Notes: generated by a model from the sequence alone, not told the origin. A DNA stretch of 64,000 nucleotides from Pseudomonas mandelii (GCF_024138395.1 NZ_JAMYDU010000005.1:248001-312000), one strand, 5' to 3'; shown: positions 48,644 to 58,399, counted from the stretch's first letter. Program-made: numbers and translations.

Positions 48644-48661
48644 TTGGCATGACCTGTGCTG
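48644..48661 (+). promoter_or_regulatory. Sigma-54 (-24/-12) promoter of pilA
   Basis: TTGGCATGACCTGTGCTG has the invariant GG (48646-48647) and GC (48658-48659) ten bases apart, as sigma-54 requires. It lies 48 bases upstream of the pilA ATG. PilR, encoded at 16294-17634, is the expected activator. Confidence 0.8.
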
Positions 48662-48708
48662 CGCCTTGTTCAGATCATGAGATTTCGACTCATGCATGGA
48701 GCCTGTCT

Positions 48709-49131
48709 ATGAAAAATCAAAAAGGTTTTACCCTGATCGAACTGCTGATCGTGGTGGCGATCATCGGGATTCTGGCAACGTTTGCATTACCGCAGTATTC
48801 GAAGTATCAGGCGCGGGCGAAAGTTACCGCTGCGCTTGCAGAAATCTCGGCACTGAAAGTGCCTTTCGAAGACATCATCAACCAAGGCACTAACCCCACC
48901 CTCGCACTGATCGGCGGTACGGTGACCACCGGTAATTGCACGATTACGGCATCGGGTACCGCTGCTGACGGTGCAGGCACTATTGGCTGCACGATTCTCA
49001 ATGCTCCAGGGCCGGTGCTCAGCAAAACCATTACGCTTACACGCACGCTCGCCGGTGGCTGGACATGTGCCACCACGGCTGAACAGGAATACGCGCCTAA
49101 AGGCTGCACTGGCGCTGCCGCTGCTGGCTGA
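48709..49131 (+). CDS. pilA: Type IV major pilin PilA
   Basis: This 140-residue prepilin starts MKNQKGFTLIELLIVVAIIGIL, with PilD cleavage after Gly6, Phe7 at +1 and Glu11 at +5. Four cysteines appear in the C-terminal half: C84, C101, and WTC and KGC near the end. The last pair is likely to form the usual disulfide loop. I chose the ATG at 48709 because it gives the short charged leader. It is divergent from pilBCD and has its own sigma-54 promoter and terminator. Confidence 0.95.
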   Translation: MKNQKGFTLIELLIVVAIIGILATFALPQYSKYQARAKVTAALAEISALKVPFEDIINQGTNPTLALIGGTVTTGNCTITASGTAADGAGTIGCTILNAPGPVLSKTITLTRTLAGGWTCATTAEQEYAPKGCTGAAAAG

Positions 49132-49150
49132 TCTATCGTCATCCTGCCAA

Positions 49151-49183
49151 TGCCCCGCGTTTCACGACGCGGGGCATTTTTTT
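49151..49183 (+). terminator. Rho-independent terminator of pilA
   Basis: TGCCCCGCGT pairs with ACGCGGGGCA across a short loop (stem broken only near the loop) and is followed by seven T. It starts 20 bases after the pilA stop. Confidence 0.85.
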
Positions 49184-49263
49184 GTCCATCATTTGATGGC
49201 CGCGCCAATAATCAAGAAAACCCCGACAATTCATGGCCTTAGGCCTGCGTTAAAACCCGCATG

Positions 49264-49321
49264 TTGCATGTAGATAATTTCGCAGTCATGCAATTTGCAT
49301 GATTTCGAAAATCACTATAGT
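49264..49321 (+). promoter_or_regulatory. Palindromic operator and -10 element upstream of the BON gene
   Basis: A palindrome TCATGCAATTTGCATGA (49286-49302, 8-base arms) and a further TTGCATG at 49264 give three copies of one motif. A -10-like CTATAGT lies at 49315-49321 with no good -35, which fits an RpoS-type promoter. It is about 125 bases before the ATG at 49447; the rest of this 315-base gap has only the pilA terminator. Confidence 0.45.
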
Positions 49322-49446
49322 TGTTAAGTAGTTGATTTATAAGCATTTATTTTTTATCTGGCAGTTGGCACAGCGTTCGCACTCTCTCCAGTAACCCTGC
49401 TGACAAGACATGCAGCAGACTTTCCAGAAATACAGGAGTTACTCGT

Positions 49447-49803
49447 ATGAAGAAGTTCGCTATCGCTGCCGCTACTGCTACCGCGTTGACCCTGACCATG
49501 GCCAACGCCGCATTTGCACAGACCACCCAAGCGACTCAGGCACCTATGATGCTGGCCGCCGGTGAAGTTACTGAAGCGAAAGAGGATGTTTCCGATACCT
49601 GGATCACGACCAAAGTCAAAGCAGACCTGGTGACCGAAAAAGGCATCCCGGGCACTGACATCAAAGTCGAAACCAACAAAGGCGTTGTTTCCCTGTCTTC
49701 CACCACCGTTCTGACAGATGCTCAGAAAACCACCGCGGTGGCGATCGCCAAAAATATCAAAGGCGTCAAAGCGGTCTCCGCTGACGGCCTGAAAGCCGAT
49801 TAA
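49447..49803 (+). CDS. Periplasmic BON domain protein (OsmY-like)
   Basis: This 118-residue protein has a signal peptide ending AAFA-QTTQ. One BON domain spans residues ~48-115 (DTWITTKVKADLVTEKGIPGTDIKVETNKGVVSLSSTT, ending GVKAVSADGL). BON proteins such as OsmY act at the envelope under osmotic stress. GGAGT lies at good spacing before the ATG. It is a single-gene unit with a candidate stress-type promoter and operator upstream. Confidence 0.9.
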   Translation: MKKFAIAAATATALTLTMANAAFAQTTQATQAPMMLAAGEVTEAKEDVSDTWITTKVKADLVTEKGIPGTDIKVETNKGVVSLSSTTVLTDAQKTTAVAIAKNIKGVKAVSADGLKAD

Positions 49804-49910
49804 GGCAAGGCTTCTCGCCTGGACCGGGAGAAGGTGCGGTAGACGGGCCGAGTCATACGTTTGCCGCAACTTGAGCGTTCATGCGAAAGGCCACAAGGAT
49901 GTGGCCATTA

Positions 49911-49942
49911 CAGGCCCCGGCATTCGTGTCGGGGCCTGTTCT
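49911..49942 (+). terminator. Probable terminator of the BON gene
   Basis: CAGGCCCCGG-like and CCGGGGCCTG-like halves (CAGGCCCCG/CGGGGCCTG) pair across a loop and are followed by a short T-rich run. A second hairpin, GGCCAC/GTGGCC, precedes it at 49889-49906. Confidence 0.6.
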
Positions 49943-49972
49943 ATTGTGGGGAATAAAGATCAAAAGAAAGAT

Positions 49973-50049
49973 CAAAAGATCGCAGCCTTCGGCAGCTCCA
50001 CATGGGAATGAGTACACCTGTAGGAGCTGCCGAAGGCTGCGATCTTTTG
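49973..50049. repeat. Inverted repeat, GATCGCAGCC class (second copy)
   Basis: CAAAAGATCGCAGCCTTCGG and its complement form long perfect arms around a 25-base loop. It shares the AGATCGCAGCC and GGCAGCTCC cores with the element at 43757-43859. It ends eight bases before the DUF2845 stop codon, so it may fold within that transcript. Confidence 0.85.
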
Positions 50050-50056
50050 TTCTTCT

Positions 50057-50353
50057 TTAATTGCCGCGCTTGCTGGTGATTCGAACCAACCGGTTTCCTT
50101 CAAAGCGCAGGTACTGGTACATCCCGCTGTTGGGCCCGTAGGTCCATTCCTCGACCGGAAATTCTTCCCGTCGATTGGCGCTGCGCTTATAGCCCAGCAA
50201 GTCGCGGGCAACGGGCTCTCCGCATTTTTGCAGCACTTCGCCGGCCCTGTCCCCGACGCTGATCAATTGGCTGCCGCAGCGCAAGGTATCGGCCGCCGCT
50301 GCCTGGCCGGCAATCAGCATCAGCGCCAGGCTCAGAAGCCAGCGCGTGCCCAT
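50057..50353 (-). CDS. DUF2845 family exported protein
   Basis: This 98-residue protein has a signal peptide ending GQAAA-ADTL. The DUF2845 pattern follows: LRCGSQLISVGDRAGEVLQKCGEP, then EEWTYGPNSGMYQYLRFEGNRLVRI. Two cysteines could form a disulfide. I chose the ATG at 50353 rather than the GTG at 50356. Its ATG overlaps the DUF748 stop (TGATG), so the two are coupled. The function is unknown. Confidence 0.85.
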   Translation of the reverse strand: MGTRWLLSLALMLIAGQAAAADTLRCGSQLISVGDRAGEVLQKCGEPVARDLLGYKRSANRREEFPVEEWTYGPNSGMYQYLRFEGNRLVRITSKRGN

Positions 50354-53307
50354 CACTCGGCATCCAGATGCATGGGCGTGATAACGCGGCCATCGCTTTC
50401 TGCCTCACCGAGGCTGGCGTCGATGAAGTACACGCGGTCATCGGCCAACTGACCCTTGTCCACCAGATAATCCTTGATGCTACTGGCCCGTTCTTGCCCC
50501 AATTGACGCAACAGCACCTCGCTGGAACTCCAGAACGCGATCACACCTTCACGCATTTTTTTGCTGCGTTCTTCCTTGCCCAGATCCTTCCATTCGGCCG
50601 GCGGCTGGGTCTTGAGGCGTGTGCGGTAGATCCCTTCCAGCAGCGGCCCTTTTTCGTTGTCCGGCACTTCCAGCAACGAGGCCTGCGCCGGTACTTTGTC
50701 ACCGCGGCGCTGGAGCATTTTGTAGTAGTTGTACTGGTATTCCCGCTCCAGGCGTTGCTCGGCGATCAGCGGGCCATCGCTGCTCTTGGCGGCGGTGCCT
50801 TCGATTTCCAGGCGCAGGGCCGGACGTTCCTTGAGCGCTTGGGACAGTTTGACCAGCGCTGCTTCGGCCTCTTTGCTCAGGTCAGTTGAACCCGGTGCGA
50901 ACGCCACGGTGCCCAAATCTTCAGAGCCACCACCGCTGACCAGACCGCCAATCATTTTGAAGGGCGCTGCAGCTGCTTTCACGATCAGATTGCGCAAGGT
51001 CTGCCAGACAATAGGCATAACGCTGAATTGCGGGTTGTTCAGGTCGCCGCTCACCGGCAGCTCGATGGAAATCTTGCCATCGACATCCTTGAGCAAGGCA
51101 ATCGCTAACTTCAGCGGCAGGCTCACCGCGTCCGGGCTGTCGACCTTTTCACCCAGTTGCAACTGCTCGACCACCACTTTGTTTTCGGCCAGGAGCTGGC
51201 CGTTGGTGATTTTGTAATGCAGGTCGAGATTGAGCCGGCCCTTGCGGATACGATAACCGGCGAACTTGCCGGAGTAGGGCGTCAGGGTAGTCAGTTCCAC
51301 CCGCTTGAAACTGGTGGCGATGTCCAGGCTGGCCATCGGGTCGAACGGGTTGACCGAACCCTTGATAGTCACCGGCGCATAGCGGTCGACTTTGCCTTTG
51401 ATGTCGACACTGGCCGGTTTTGCCCGGCGGCTGTCGATGGTGCCGATCTTCCCGTTGAGCTGTTGAGCGGCCGTGGCGAAGTTCGGGGTCAGGCTGAAGT
51501 CGGCGAAATTAGCCGAACCATCATTGATGGCGATGCCGCCAATGTGGATGCCCAAGGGTTTTTCTTTCCCGGCAGCCGGTTTCGCCGCGGCGGTTGTGGC
51601 GCCGGAATCGGCCGGTTGCGGGATCAGCAGGTCATCGATGTTGGTGGTGCGATCATCGTTGATCATGAAGCGCGCATAGGGCTGGAACAGGTTGACCTTG
51701 TCGATCGACAGGCTGTCGCCATGCTGATAGTTCAGGCCTTCGAGCACCAACTGTTGCCACTTGAGGAAGTCGCGGGTTTTCAGAGTGTCGAGGGTATGCA
51801 GCTGATCGACCTGGGCGCGGCCGGTAACATTGAATGCCAGCGGTTCGGTGCTTTTCAGGTCGACCGCCAGATCACTGCCCAGCATGCCGCTGCGCAGTTC
51901 GAGACGAATGAACGGGTTGATGTAGGACTGGGCGACGCGCAGGTCGATGTCCTTGGTCTGCACGTTCAGTCTGGCGCTGATCGGGGCCAGATTGACCACG
52001 CCATCCGCGGTGATCTTGCCTTGCTTGCCCACGCCGGTGTCGAGCTTGAGGTTGAAAGGTGAGCCATTGAGACTGTCGAAATTTTGCAGGTCCAGGTTCA
52101 GTGGGCCCAGCTCCAGCGCCACCTCCGGTTGTGCCTTGCGGTCGGCCAGGTGCACTTGGTAATTGCGCAATTGCACGTCTTTGAGCAGCACCTGCCAAGG
52201 CTTGCTCGGCGCGGCCGGTTCAGGCTGCGGCGAATCGGCTGCTGCCGGCGCGGTGGCTGGCTCGGCATTGGCTTTGGCGGCCGCCTTGGACGGCTGACTG
52301 GCGAACAGTTTTTGCCAATCGAGTTGCCCATCGGCTTCGAGGGCGGCCCAGGTTTCCAGTTTCTGGCTGCGGATCTTGCCGACCACCACTTGCTGTTTGG
52401 CCAGGTCTACAGTGGTTTCGCTGATGTCCAGCCGTTCGAGCTTCGCCAGCGGTCGACCGTCCGCAGTCTTGATGGCGAATGGCGCGACGCTGACGGCAAC
52501 GTTGCTCAGCAGCAGTTCGGTTTCCTTGGCCAGATTGAGTTTGTAGTCGGTGCTGAGGCTGATGACGCCATCTTCGAGTGCGAGTGGCACAGCATCGCGT
52601 ACGTAGGGCCAAAAGGATTTCATCTTGCCGTCAGTGATTTTCAGCTTACCTTCGGAGGCAATCGGGATCAGGCTGAAGTTGCCGGTCCAGTCGATCTGTC
52701 CACCTGCCGGCCCGACGGCCACCAACGTCATGTCGGCGCTGTCTTCGGGCAGGGTGCTGAGGTTTTTCAGTTCGAAATCGAGTTTGTCGTAGAGAAATTC
52801 GATGGGTTCGCTGGGCCGTGCATCCTCGAGATGGACGGAGCCGCCGGCCAGTTTGATCCGCTCCACGCGCAGCGGGAATGGTTTGGCGTCCGGATCGACC
52901 GGAGTCGGTTCGCTGGCAGGGATTTTGAACAGGCCGAGCAGGTTGAGTTTGCCGTCCTTGCCGAAGAGGATTTCGGTCTTGGGTTTGTCCAGTTCGATAT
53001 CGGACAGGTGCAGCGCTTTGGTCCAGAGGCTATCGATCTGCAGGTTGGCGTACAGACGTTCGAAGCCCACTTGCTCTTTGCCCGGCTCGCCGATGACCAG
53101 GCCCCAAAGGGTGACTTCAAGGCTGAACGGGTTGAGTTCGATCCGCGAAATCGTGGCGGGCGTCGTGGCGTAGTTGGCCAATTGTTGATTGGCGATTCGC
53201 AACGCGATGCCCGGCAAAATCAGAAACCCCAGCAGGCTATAAAGAGCCAGGGCAGTCAACAAGGCGCCGATAGCGCGAATCAATCCTTTGGGCATGTGCG
53301 GCTTCAT
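50353..53307 (-). CDS. DUF748 family large envelope protein
   Basis: This ~984-residue protein has one N-terminal membrane segment (GALLTALALYSLLGFLILPGI). Long beta-rich repeats follow of the AsmA/DUF748 type, including NPFSLEVTLWGLVIGEPGK near the start. The C-terminus contains VAFAPGSTDLSKEAEAALVKL, an OmpA-like fragment. AsmA-like proteins are linked to lipid transfer between membranes; that role here is inferred. The start is uncertain: I use the ATG at 53307, but 53295, 53340 and an upstream TTG are possible. Confidence 0.8.
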   Translation of the reverse strand: MKPHMPKGLIRAIGALLTALALYSLLGFLILPGIALRIANQQLANYATTPATISRIELNPFSLEVTLWGLVIGEPGKEQVGFERLYANLQIDSLWTKALHLSDIELDKPKTEILFGKDGKLNLLGLFKIPASEPTPVDPDAKPFPLRVERIKLAGGSVHLEDARPSEPIEFLYDKLDFELKNLSTLPEDSADMTLVAVGPAGGQIDWTGNFSLIPIASEGKLKITDGKMKSFWPYVRDAVPLALEDGVISLSTDYKLNLAKETELLLSNVAVSVAPFAIKTADGRPLAKLERLDISETTVDLAKQQVVVGKIRSQKLETWAALEADGQLDWQKLFASQPSKAAAKANAEPATAPAAADSPQPEPAAPSKPWQVLLKDVQLRNYQVHLADRKAQPEVALELGPLNLDLQNFDSLNGSPFNLKLDTGVGKQGKITADGVVNLAPISARLNVQTKDIDLRVAQSYINPFIRLELRSGMLGSDLAVDLKSTEPLAFNVTGRAQVDQLHTLDTLKTRDFLKWQQLVLEGLNYQHGDSLSIDKVNLFQPYARFMINDDRTTNIDDLLIPQPADSGATTAAAKPAAGKEKPLGIHIGGIAINDGSANFADFSLTPNFATAAQQLNGKIGTIDSRRAKPASVDIKGKVDRYAPVTIKGSVNPFDPMASLDIATSFKRVELTTLTPYSGKFAGYRIRKGRLNLDLHYKITNGQLLAENKVVVEQLQLGEKVDSPDAVSLPLKLAIALLKDVDGKISIELPVSGDLNNPQFSVMPIVWQTLRNLIVKAAAAPFKMIGGLVSGGGSEDLGTVAFAPGSTDLSKEAEAALVKLSQALKERPALRLEIEGTAAKSSDGPLIAEQRLEREYQYNYYKMLQRRGDKVPAQASLLEVPDNEKGPLLEGIYRTRLKTQPPAEWKDLGKEERSKKMREGVIAFWSSSEVLLRQLGQERASSIKDYLVDKGQLADDRVYFIDASLGEAESDGRVITPMHLDAE

Positions 53308-53401
53308 TTGTCGGAATCGGAGTGCCTTGGAGTATGGCATGCGTTTGCGGTTCCGAAGCAACCACGCTTTATAGGATTTATCTGATTATCGGCGTGGACT
53401 T

Positions 53402-54418
53402 TCAGAGCTGCAGGATCAGCGTTTTCAGCGGCGGCTGTTGATCCATCGATGGGAAATCGCTGCCCGGCGTCAGCACGCTCCACTCACGCACCGGGCGCCC
53501 GGCCTTCTCTGCGCAGCGCAAAACCTGCTCGCGCCAATCATCCATGCTGACTTTCGCCAGGTTGTTGCAGCAGATCAGCACGCCATTGTCGGCGGTGGTC
53601 AGCAGTGCCGGTTTGAGCAGGCTTTGATAGTCGCGCAACAAGTCGACCGTGCCGAAAGCACTCTTGGCCCAGGCCGGAGGATCAAGCAGCACCAGATCGT
53701 ACTGACGCGGCTCCAGGCGTTGATAGCTCGGCAGTTTCTGCCCGCGACGCTGGCTGATCGGCAGACCGGCCAATTGACGAATCGCCGGGAAATAATCGGA
53801 CTGGATGAATTCCATCGTCGGCAATTGCGGGTTGAGCAGACCGTTCTCGCGGCCGACAGCCAGATTGCCTTCGGCAAAGTCCAGGTTGCACACCTCGCTC
53901 GCACCACCCGCCGCGGCGCTGAGGCCGACGCCACAGGTATAGGCAAACAGGTTCAGCACACTTTTGTTCTTGCTGTGCGCCTTGACCCAGCCGCGAGCGT
54001 TGCGCAGATCGAGGAACAGCAACGGGTCCTGGCCAGCGTGGCGCCCGCGAACCCGGTAGTTCAGTCCCCATTCGTGGCCGACCAGATCTTGCAGGGCGGC
54101 TTCGTCGGCGCGGTAGACGGTGTCTTCGCGGTCGATGCGCGAGTTGCCACGGGAACGGTCGTTGTAGACCAGCAGGGTGTCGAGGCCCAGCTGCTGATTG
54201 ACGAACTCGTGCAGTTGCAGCAGGGCGTCACGCTCCAGCGCCTGATGAAAACTCTGCACCAACAGTTGCGGACCATAGCGGTCGACGGTCAGGCCGCCAG
54301 CGCCTTCCTGGCTGCCGTGGAACAGGCGATAGCAATCGGTGCCTTGCTGATGCAGCTCGGCAAGCAGGTCCTGACGATGATCGAGGGCGGCGCGCAGCGC
54401 CTGATTCAAGGAAGACAT
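53402..54418 (-). CDS. RlmI-like class I SAM-dependent rRNA methyltransferase
   Basis: This 338-residue protein has a C-terminal Rossmann domain of the RlmI/RlmL type. LNLFAYTCGVGLSAAAGGASEV is the SAM motif near residue 156, and VLLDPPAWAKS near 258 resembles the substrate-base motif. It lacks the N-terminal PUA domain of RlmI. The N-terminal GTDCYRLFHGSQEGAGGLTVDRYG is shared by related methyltransferases. The target nucleotide is not determinable here. It is a single minus-strand gene. Confidence 0.85.
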   Translation of the reverse strand: MSSLNQALRAALDHRQDLLAELHQQGTDCYRLFHGSQEGAGGLTVDRYGPQLLVQSFHQALERDALLQLHEFVNQQLGLDTLLVYNDRSRGNSRIDREDTVYRADEAALQDLVGHEWGLNYRVRGRHAGQDPLLFLDLRNARGWVKAHSKNKSVLNLFAYTCGVGLSAAAGGASEVCNLDFAEGNLAVGRENGLLNPQLPTMEFIQSDYFPAIRQLAGLPISQRRGQKLPSYQRLEPRQYDLVLLDPPAWAKSAFGTVDLLRDYQSLLKPALLTTADNGVLICCNNLAKVSMDDWREQVLRCAEKAGRPVREWSVLTPGSDFPSMDQQPPLKTLILQL

Positions 54419-54486
54419 GCTGAGCGCCTTGCAGGAGGGAATTGGGGGCGCGGGAGTTTAACAGCTTGGACGATGAAGAACCTGTA

Positions 54487-54582
54487 CCTGTAGGAGCGAG
54501 GCTTGCCCGCGAAGACGGCGGCACAGTCAACATCAATGTCGCCTGACACGCCGCTTTCGCGGGTAAGCCTCGCTCCTACAGG
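54487..54582. repeat. REPIN between the methyltransferase and acs
   Basis: Inverted GTAGGAGCGAGG-class units flank a ~50-base spacer. It lies between the start of the methyltransferase gene and the acs stop codon. Confidence 0.85.
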
Positions 54583-54609
54583 AGGTGATGGCCAATGCAC
54601 AACATGGGC

Positions 54610-56547
54610 TCATTGGTTCAGGCGTTGATCGATCAGCCCCTGCACCACGCTCGGGTCGGCGAGGGTGGAGGTGTCGCCCAGGCTGTCCAGTTCGTTGCAG
54701 GCAATCTTGCGCAGAATTCGTCGCATGATCTTGCCCGAACGGGTTTTCGGCAGGGCCGGAGCCCATTGGATCAAGTCCGGTTTGGCGAAGCTGCCGATTT
54801 CCTTGCTGACGTAAGCCAAGAGTTCTTTCTTCAATTCGTCGTCAGGTTCGACACCGTTCATGGGCGTGACGAAGGCGTAGATGCCTTGGCCTTTGACGTC
54901 GTGGGGGTAGCCGACCACGGCGGCCTCGGCAATGCTGTCATGCAGCACCAGCGCGCTTTCCACTTCGGCCGTGCCGATGCGGTGCCCGGAGACGTTGATC
55001 ACATCATCGATGCGCCCGGTGATCCAGTAGTCGCCGTCCTCGTCGCGACGTGCGCCGTCGCCGGTGAAGTAATAGCCGGGGTAGGGCTTGAAGTAGGTTT
55101 CGATCATTCGTTTCGGATCGCCGTAGACGCTGCGGATCTGTGCCGGCCAGCTGGACTTGATGGCCAGTATGCCGCTGCCAGCGCCTTTGATTTCCTTGCC
55201 CTGTTCGTCGAGCAATACCGGTTGCACACCGAACATCGGTTGGGTGGCGCAACCGGGTTTGATCCGTTGAGTGCTGACCAGCGGGCTGAGCATGATGCCG
55301 CCAGTTTCGGTCTGCCACCAGGTATCGACAATCGGGCAGCGCTGCTCGCCGACCGTATTGAAATACCACTCCCAGGCTTCCGGGTTGATGGGTTCGCCGA
55401 CGGTGCCGAGTAATCGCAGGCTCTCGCGGGACGTTTCCTTCAACGGCTCGGGGCCTTCACGCATCAGCGCGCGCAGGGCGGTTGGAGCGGTGTAGAAGAT
55501 ATTCACATGATGCTTGTCGATCACCTGCCAGAAGCGCGAAGTGCTGGGGTAGCTCGGCACGCCTTCGAAGATCAGCGTGGTCGCCCCGTTGGCCAGCGGC
55601 CCGTAGACGATGTAGCTGTGGCCGGTGACCCAACCGACATCGGCGGTGCACCAGAAAACTTCACCGTCGCGATAATCGAGTACGTACTTGAACGTCATGG
55701 CTGCTTGCAGCAAGTAGCCGCCGGTGGTGTGCAGCACGCCTTTGGGTTTACCGGTGCTACCGGAGGTGTAGAGGATGAACAGCGGATCTTCGGCATCCAT
55801 CGGCTCCGCCGGGCAATCGTCATCGACATCGCGCAAAGCCTGGTGGTACCAGATGTCCCGATCATCGACCCAGTTGACCTGGTTTTGGGTGCGCTCAACC
55901 ACGATCACAGTGTTCACGTCAGGGCAGCTTTGCAGCGCCGTGTCGACGTTCTGTTTGAGCGGTACGAATTTACCGCCGCGCACGCCTTCGTCGGCTGTGA
56001 TCACGGTGCGGCAATCGGCGTCAAGGATCCGGTCACGCAGCGAGTCCGGGGAAAATCCACCGAACACCACCGAATGAATCGCGCCGATCCGCGCACAGGC
56101 GAGCATGGCGTAGGCGGCTTCGGGGATCATCGGCATGTAGATGCACACGCGGTCGCCTTTCTTCACGCCACGGCTTTTGAGCACGTTGGCCAGTCGACAG
56201 ACGTTGTGATGGAGTTTTTTGTAGGTGATCTGGGCGGATTCAGCGGGGTCATCGCCTTCCCAGATAATCGCGATTTGATCGCCGCGCTTTTCCAGGTGAC
56301 GGTCGATGCAGTTGTAACTGACGTTTAACTGTCCACCAGCGAACCAGCTTGCCTCACCGGTTTTCAGGTCGTAACGCTGGACGGTTTGCCACGGCGCGCT
56401 CCAGTCGAGAAAGCGTGTGGCCTGTTCGGCCCAGAAGGTGCTGGGATGCTCGATGGATTGGCGGTACAGGCGTTGGTAGTCGTCTTGACTTAACTGTGCA
56501 GCCCGGCGGACGGCATCGGCTTTGGGGAACGTGCTGATATCGAACAT
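54610..56547 (-). CDS. acs: Acetyl-CoA synthetase
   Basis: This 645-residue enzyme activates acetate to acetyl-CoA through acetyl-AMP. The AMP-binding motif is [12 protein letters not shown] near residue 265. [29 protein letters not shown] is at ~500-528. The C-terminal [15 protein letters not shown] carries the acetylation lysine (SGK). Translation is probably repressed by Hfq/Crc through the motif at 56551-56567. It is the last gene of the minus-strand run from pcnB; a REPIN separates it from pgi. Confidence 0.97.
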   Translation of the reverse strand: MFDISTFPKADAVRRAAQLSQDDYQRLYRQSIEHPSTFWAEQATRFLDWSAPWQTVQRYDLKTGEASWFAGGQLNVSYNCIDRHLEKRGDQIAIIWEGDDPAESAQITYKKLHHNVCRLANVLKSRGVKKGDRVCIYMPMIPEAAYAMLACARIGAIHSVVFGGFSPDSLRDRILDADCRTVITADEGVRGGKFVPLKQNVDTALQSCPDVNTVIVVERTQNQVNWVDDRDIWYHQALRDVDDDCPAEPMDAEDPLFILYTSGSTGKPKGVLHTTGGYLLQAAMTFKYVLDYRDGEVFWCTADVGWVTGHSYIVYGPLANGATTLIFEGVPSYPSTSRFWQVIDKHHVNIFYTAPTALRALMREGPEPLKETSRESLRLLGTVGEPINPEAWEWYFNTVGEQRCPIVDTWWQTETGGIMLSPLVSTQRIKPGCATQPMFGVQPVLLDEQGKEIKGAGSGILAIKSSWPAQIRSVYGDPKRMIETYFKPYPGYYFTGDGARRDEDGDYWITGRIDDVINVSGHRIGTAEVESALVLHDSIAEAAVVGYPHDVKGQGIYAFVTPMNGVEPDDELKKELLAYVSKEIGSFAKPDLIQWAPALPKTRSGKIMRRILRKIACNELDSLGDTSTLADPSVVQGLIDQRLNQ

Positions 56548-56550
56548 GAC

Positions 56551-56567
56551 GGTTCCTTATTCTTGTT
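56551..56567 (-). promoter_or_regulatory. Hfq/Crc (CA-motif) site overlapping the acs ribosome site
   Basis: Read on the minus strand, AACAAGAATAAGGAACC lies 4-20 bases before the acs ATG and contains both the AANAANAA motif and the AAGGA ribosome site. Hfq/Crc binding here would block ribosome loading. It is the clearest overlap of motif and ribosome site in the window. Confidence 0.7.
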
Positions 56568-56628
56568 ACGACAAGTAATAAAGATGCGCCGAGTGGGGAA
56601 AGGGTTCAATACCGAAAACACACACAAA

Positions 56629-56722
56629 CCTGTAGGAGCAGAGCTTGCTCGCGAAGCAGGCGCCTCGGTGTATCAAATACACCGAGTCATCGTTCTTCGC
56701 GAGCAAGCTTCGCTCCTACAGG
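56629..56722. repeat. REPIN between acs and pgi
   Basis: CCTGTAGGAGCAGAGCTTGC and its complement are imperfectly paired around a spacer containing GGTGTAT/ATACACC. It lies just past the pgi stop codon, 82 bases upstream of the acs start. Confidence 0.85.
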
Positions 56723-56734
56723 ACTGACGTCAGA

Positions 56735-58399
56735 TCATCCGCGATGACGACCGCGGAAGTAGTTGATCAAGCCTTGGGTGGAGGCATCGTCGGCCGGGGT
56801 TTCTTCGCTGCCGACCAGGCGGTTGTAGACGCCTTTGCCCAGCTCTTTACCCAGCTCCACGCCCCACTGGTCGAAGGCGTTGATGCCCCAGACCACGCTT
56901 TGCACGAAGACTTTGTGTTCGTACAGCGCCACCAGTGCGCCAAGACGACGCGGGCTGATGCGTTCGACCACCAGGGTGTTGCTCGGACGGTTGCCCGGGA
57001 TCACCTTGTGTGCCGCCAGCTTCTGCACTTCATCTTCGCTCATGCCCTTGTCACGCAACTCGGCCTCGGCCTCGGCGCGGGTCTTGCCCAGCATCAGTGC
57101 CTGGCTTTGCGACAGGCAGTTGGCGTACAGCCACTGGTGGTGGTCGGACACCGGGTTGAAGCTGACGATCGGCACGATAAAGTCGGCCGGAATCAGCTGG
57201 GTGCCTTGGTGCAGCAACTGGTGATAAGCATGCTGACCGTTGCAGCCGACGCCGCCCCAGATCACCGGGCCGGTATCGGTGGACACTGGCGTGCCGTCCT
57301 GGCGCACGCTCTTGCCGTTGGATTCCATGTCCAGCTGTTGCAAATGTTTGGTGATGTTGCGCAGGTAGTGGTCGTACGGCAGGATCGCGTGGCTTTGCGC
57401 GCCCCAGAAGTTGCCATACCAGACACCGAGCAACGCCAGCAGCACCGGCATGTTCTGGTCGAATGGCGCGCTCTGGAAGTGCTGGTCCATGGTGTAGGCA
57501 CCGGACAGCAGTTCCTTGAAGTTCGACATGCCGATGGCCAATGCAATCGGCAAACCGATAGCCGACCACAGCGAGTAACGCCCGCCAACCCAGTCCCACA
57601 TCGGGAAGATATTTTCTTCGCGAATACCGAACGCTACCGCTGCCGCATTGTTGCTGGAAACGGCGATGAAGTGACGGTACAGCTCGGCTTCCGAACCACC
57701 CTGAGCCAGGTACCAGGCACGTGCGGCCTGGGCGTTTTTCAGGGTTTCGAGGGTGTTGAAGGATTTCGACGAGACGATGAACAGCGTGGTCTCGGCGCGC
57801 AGCTTCATGGTCAGTTCGTGGAATTCACTGCCGTCGATGTTCGCCAGATAATGGCAGCGCACGCCTTTCTGGGCGTAGGACAGCAGCGCTTCGGACACCA
57901 GCTCAGGGCCGAGGAACGAGCCACCGATGCCGATGTTCACCACGTCAGTGATCGGCTTCTCGGTGTAACCGCGCCACAGACCATCGTGGATGCGGCCCAC
58001 GAGGTCGGTGATCTGGTTCAGCACCTTGTGCACATCGGGCATCACGTTGACGCCGTTGACCGACAGCTTGTCGCCCACCGGGCGGCGCAGTGCGGTGTGC
58101 AGGGCGGGACGGCCTTCGGAAGAGTTGACGATTTCGCCATCGAACAGCGCTTTGATCGCGCCCTGGAGGTCGACTTCGTTGGCCAGGCCCACCAGCAGGT
58201 TGCGGGTCTCGGCGTTGATCAGGTTTTTCGAGTAGTCGAGAAACAGGCCGCAGCTGCTGAGGGTGAATTGAGTAAAGCGCTGCGGATCGGCATTAAAGGC
58301 TTCGCGCATGCTGAAATCCTGCATGGCTTGGCGGTGGTCATTCAGCGCTTGCCAGGCGGGCAGAGCGGTAACGTCGTGGGGAGTGCGGTAGTACGCCAT
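56735..58399 (-). CDS. pgi: Glucose-6-phosphate isomerase
   Basis: This 554-residue enzyme interconverts glucose-6-phosphate and fructose-6-phosphate. Signatures are [16 protein letters not shown] near residue 150, [12 protein letters not shown] near 207 and [13 protein letters not shown] near 510. The start [19 protein letters not shown] is standard for Pseudomonas Pgi. It is 12 bases downstream (in transcript order) of nothing else; panD lies 231 bases upstream, so it may have its own promoter. Confidence 0.97.
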   Translation of the reverse strand: MAYYRTPHDVTALPAWQALNDHRQAMQDFSMREAFNADPQRFTQFTLSSCGLFLDYSKNLINAETRNLLVGLANEVDLQGAIKALFDGEIVNSSEGRPALHTALRRPVGDKLSVNGVNVMPDVHKVLNQITDLVGRIHDGLWRGYTEKPITDVVNIGIGGSFLGPELVSEALLSYAQKGVRCHYLANIDGSEFHELTMKLRAETTLFIVSSKSFNTLETLKNAQAARAWYLAQGGSEAELYRHFIAVSSNNAAAVAFGIREENIFPMWDWVGGRYSLWSAIGLPIALAIGMSNFKELLSGAYTMDQHFQSAPFDQNMPVLLALLGVWYGNFWGAQSHAILPYDHYLRNITKHLQQLDMESNGKSVRQDGTPVSTDTGPVIWGGVGCNGQHAYHQLLHQGTQLIPADFIVPIVSFNPVSDHHQWLYANCLSQSQALMLGKTRAEAEAELRDKGMSEDEVQKLAAHKVIPGNRPSNTLVVERISPRRLGALVALYEHKVFVQSVVWGINAFDQWGVELGKELGKGVYNRLVGSEETPADDASTQGLINYFRGRHRG

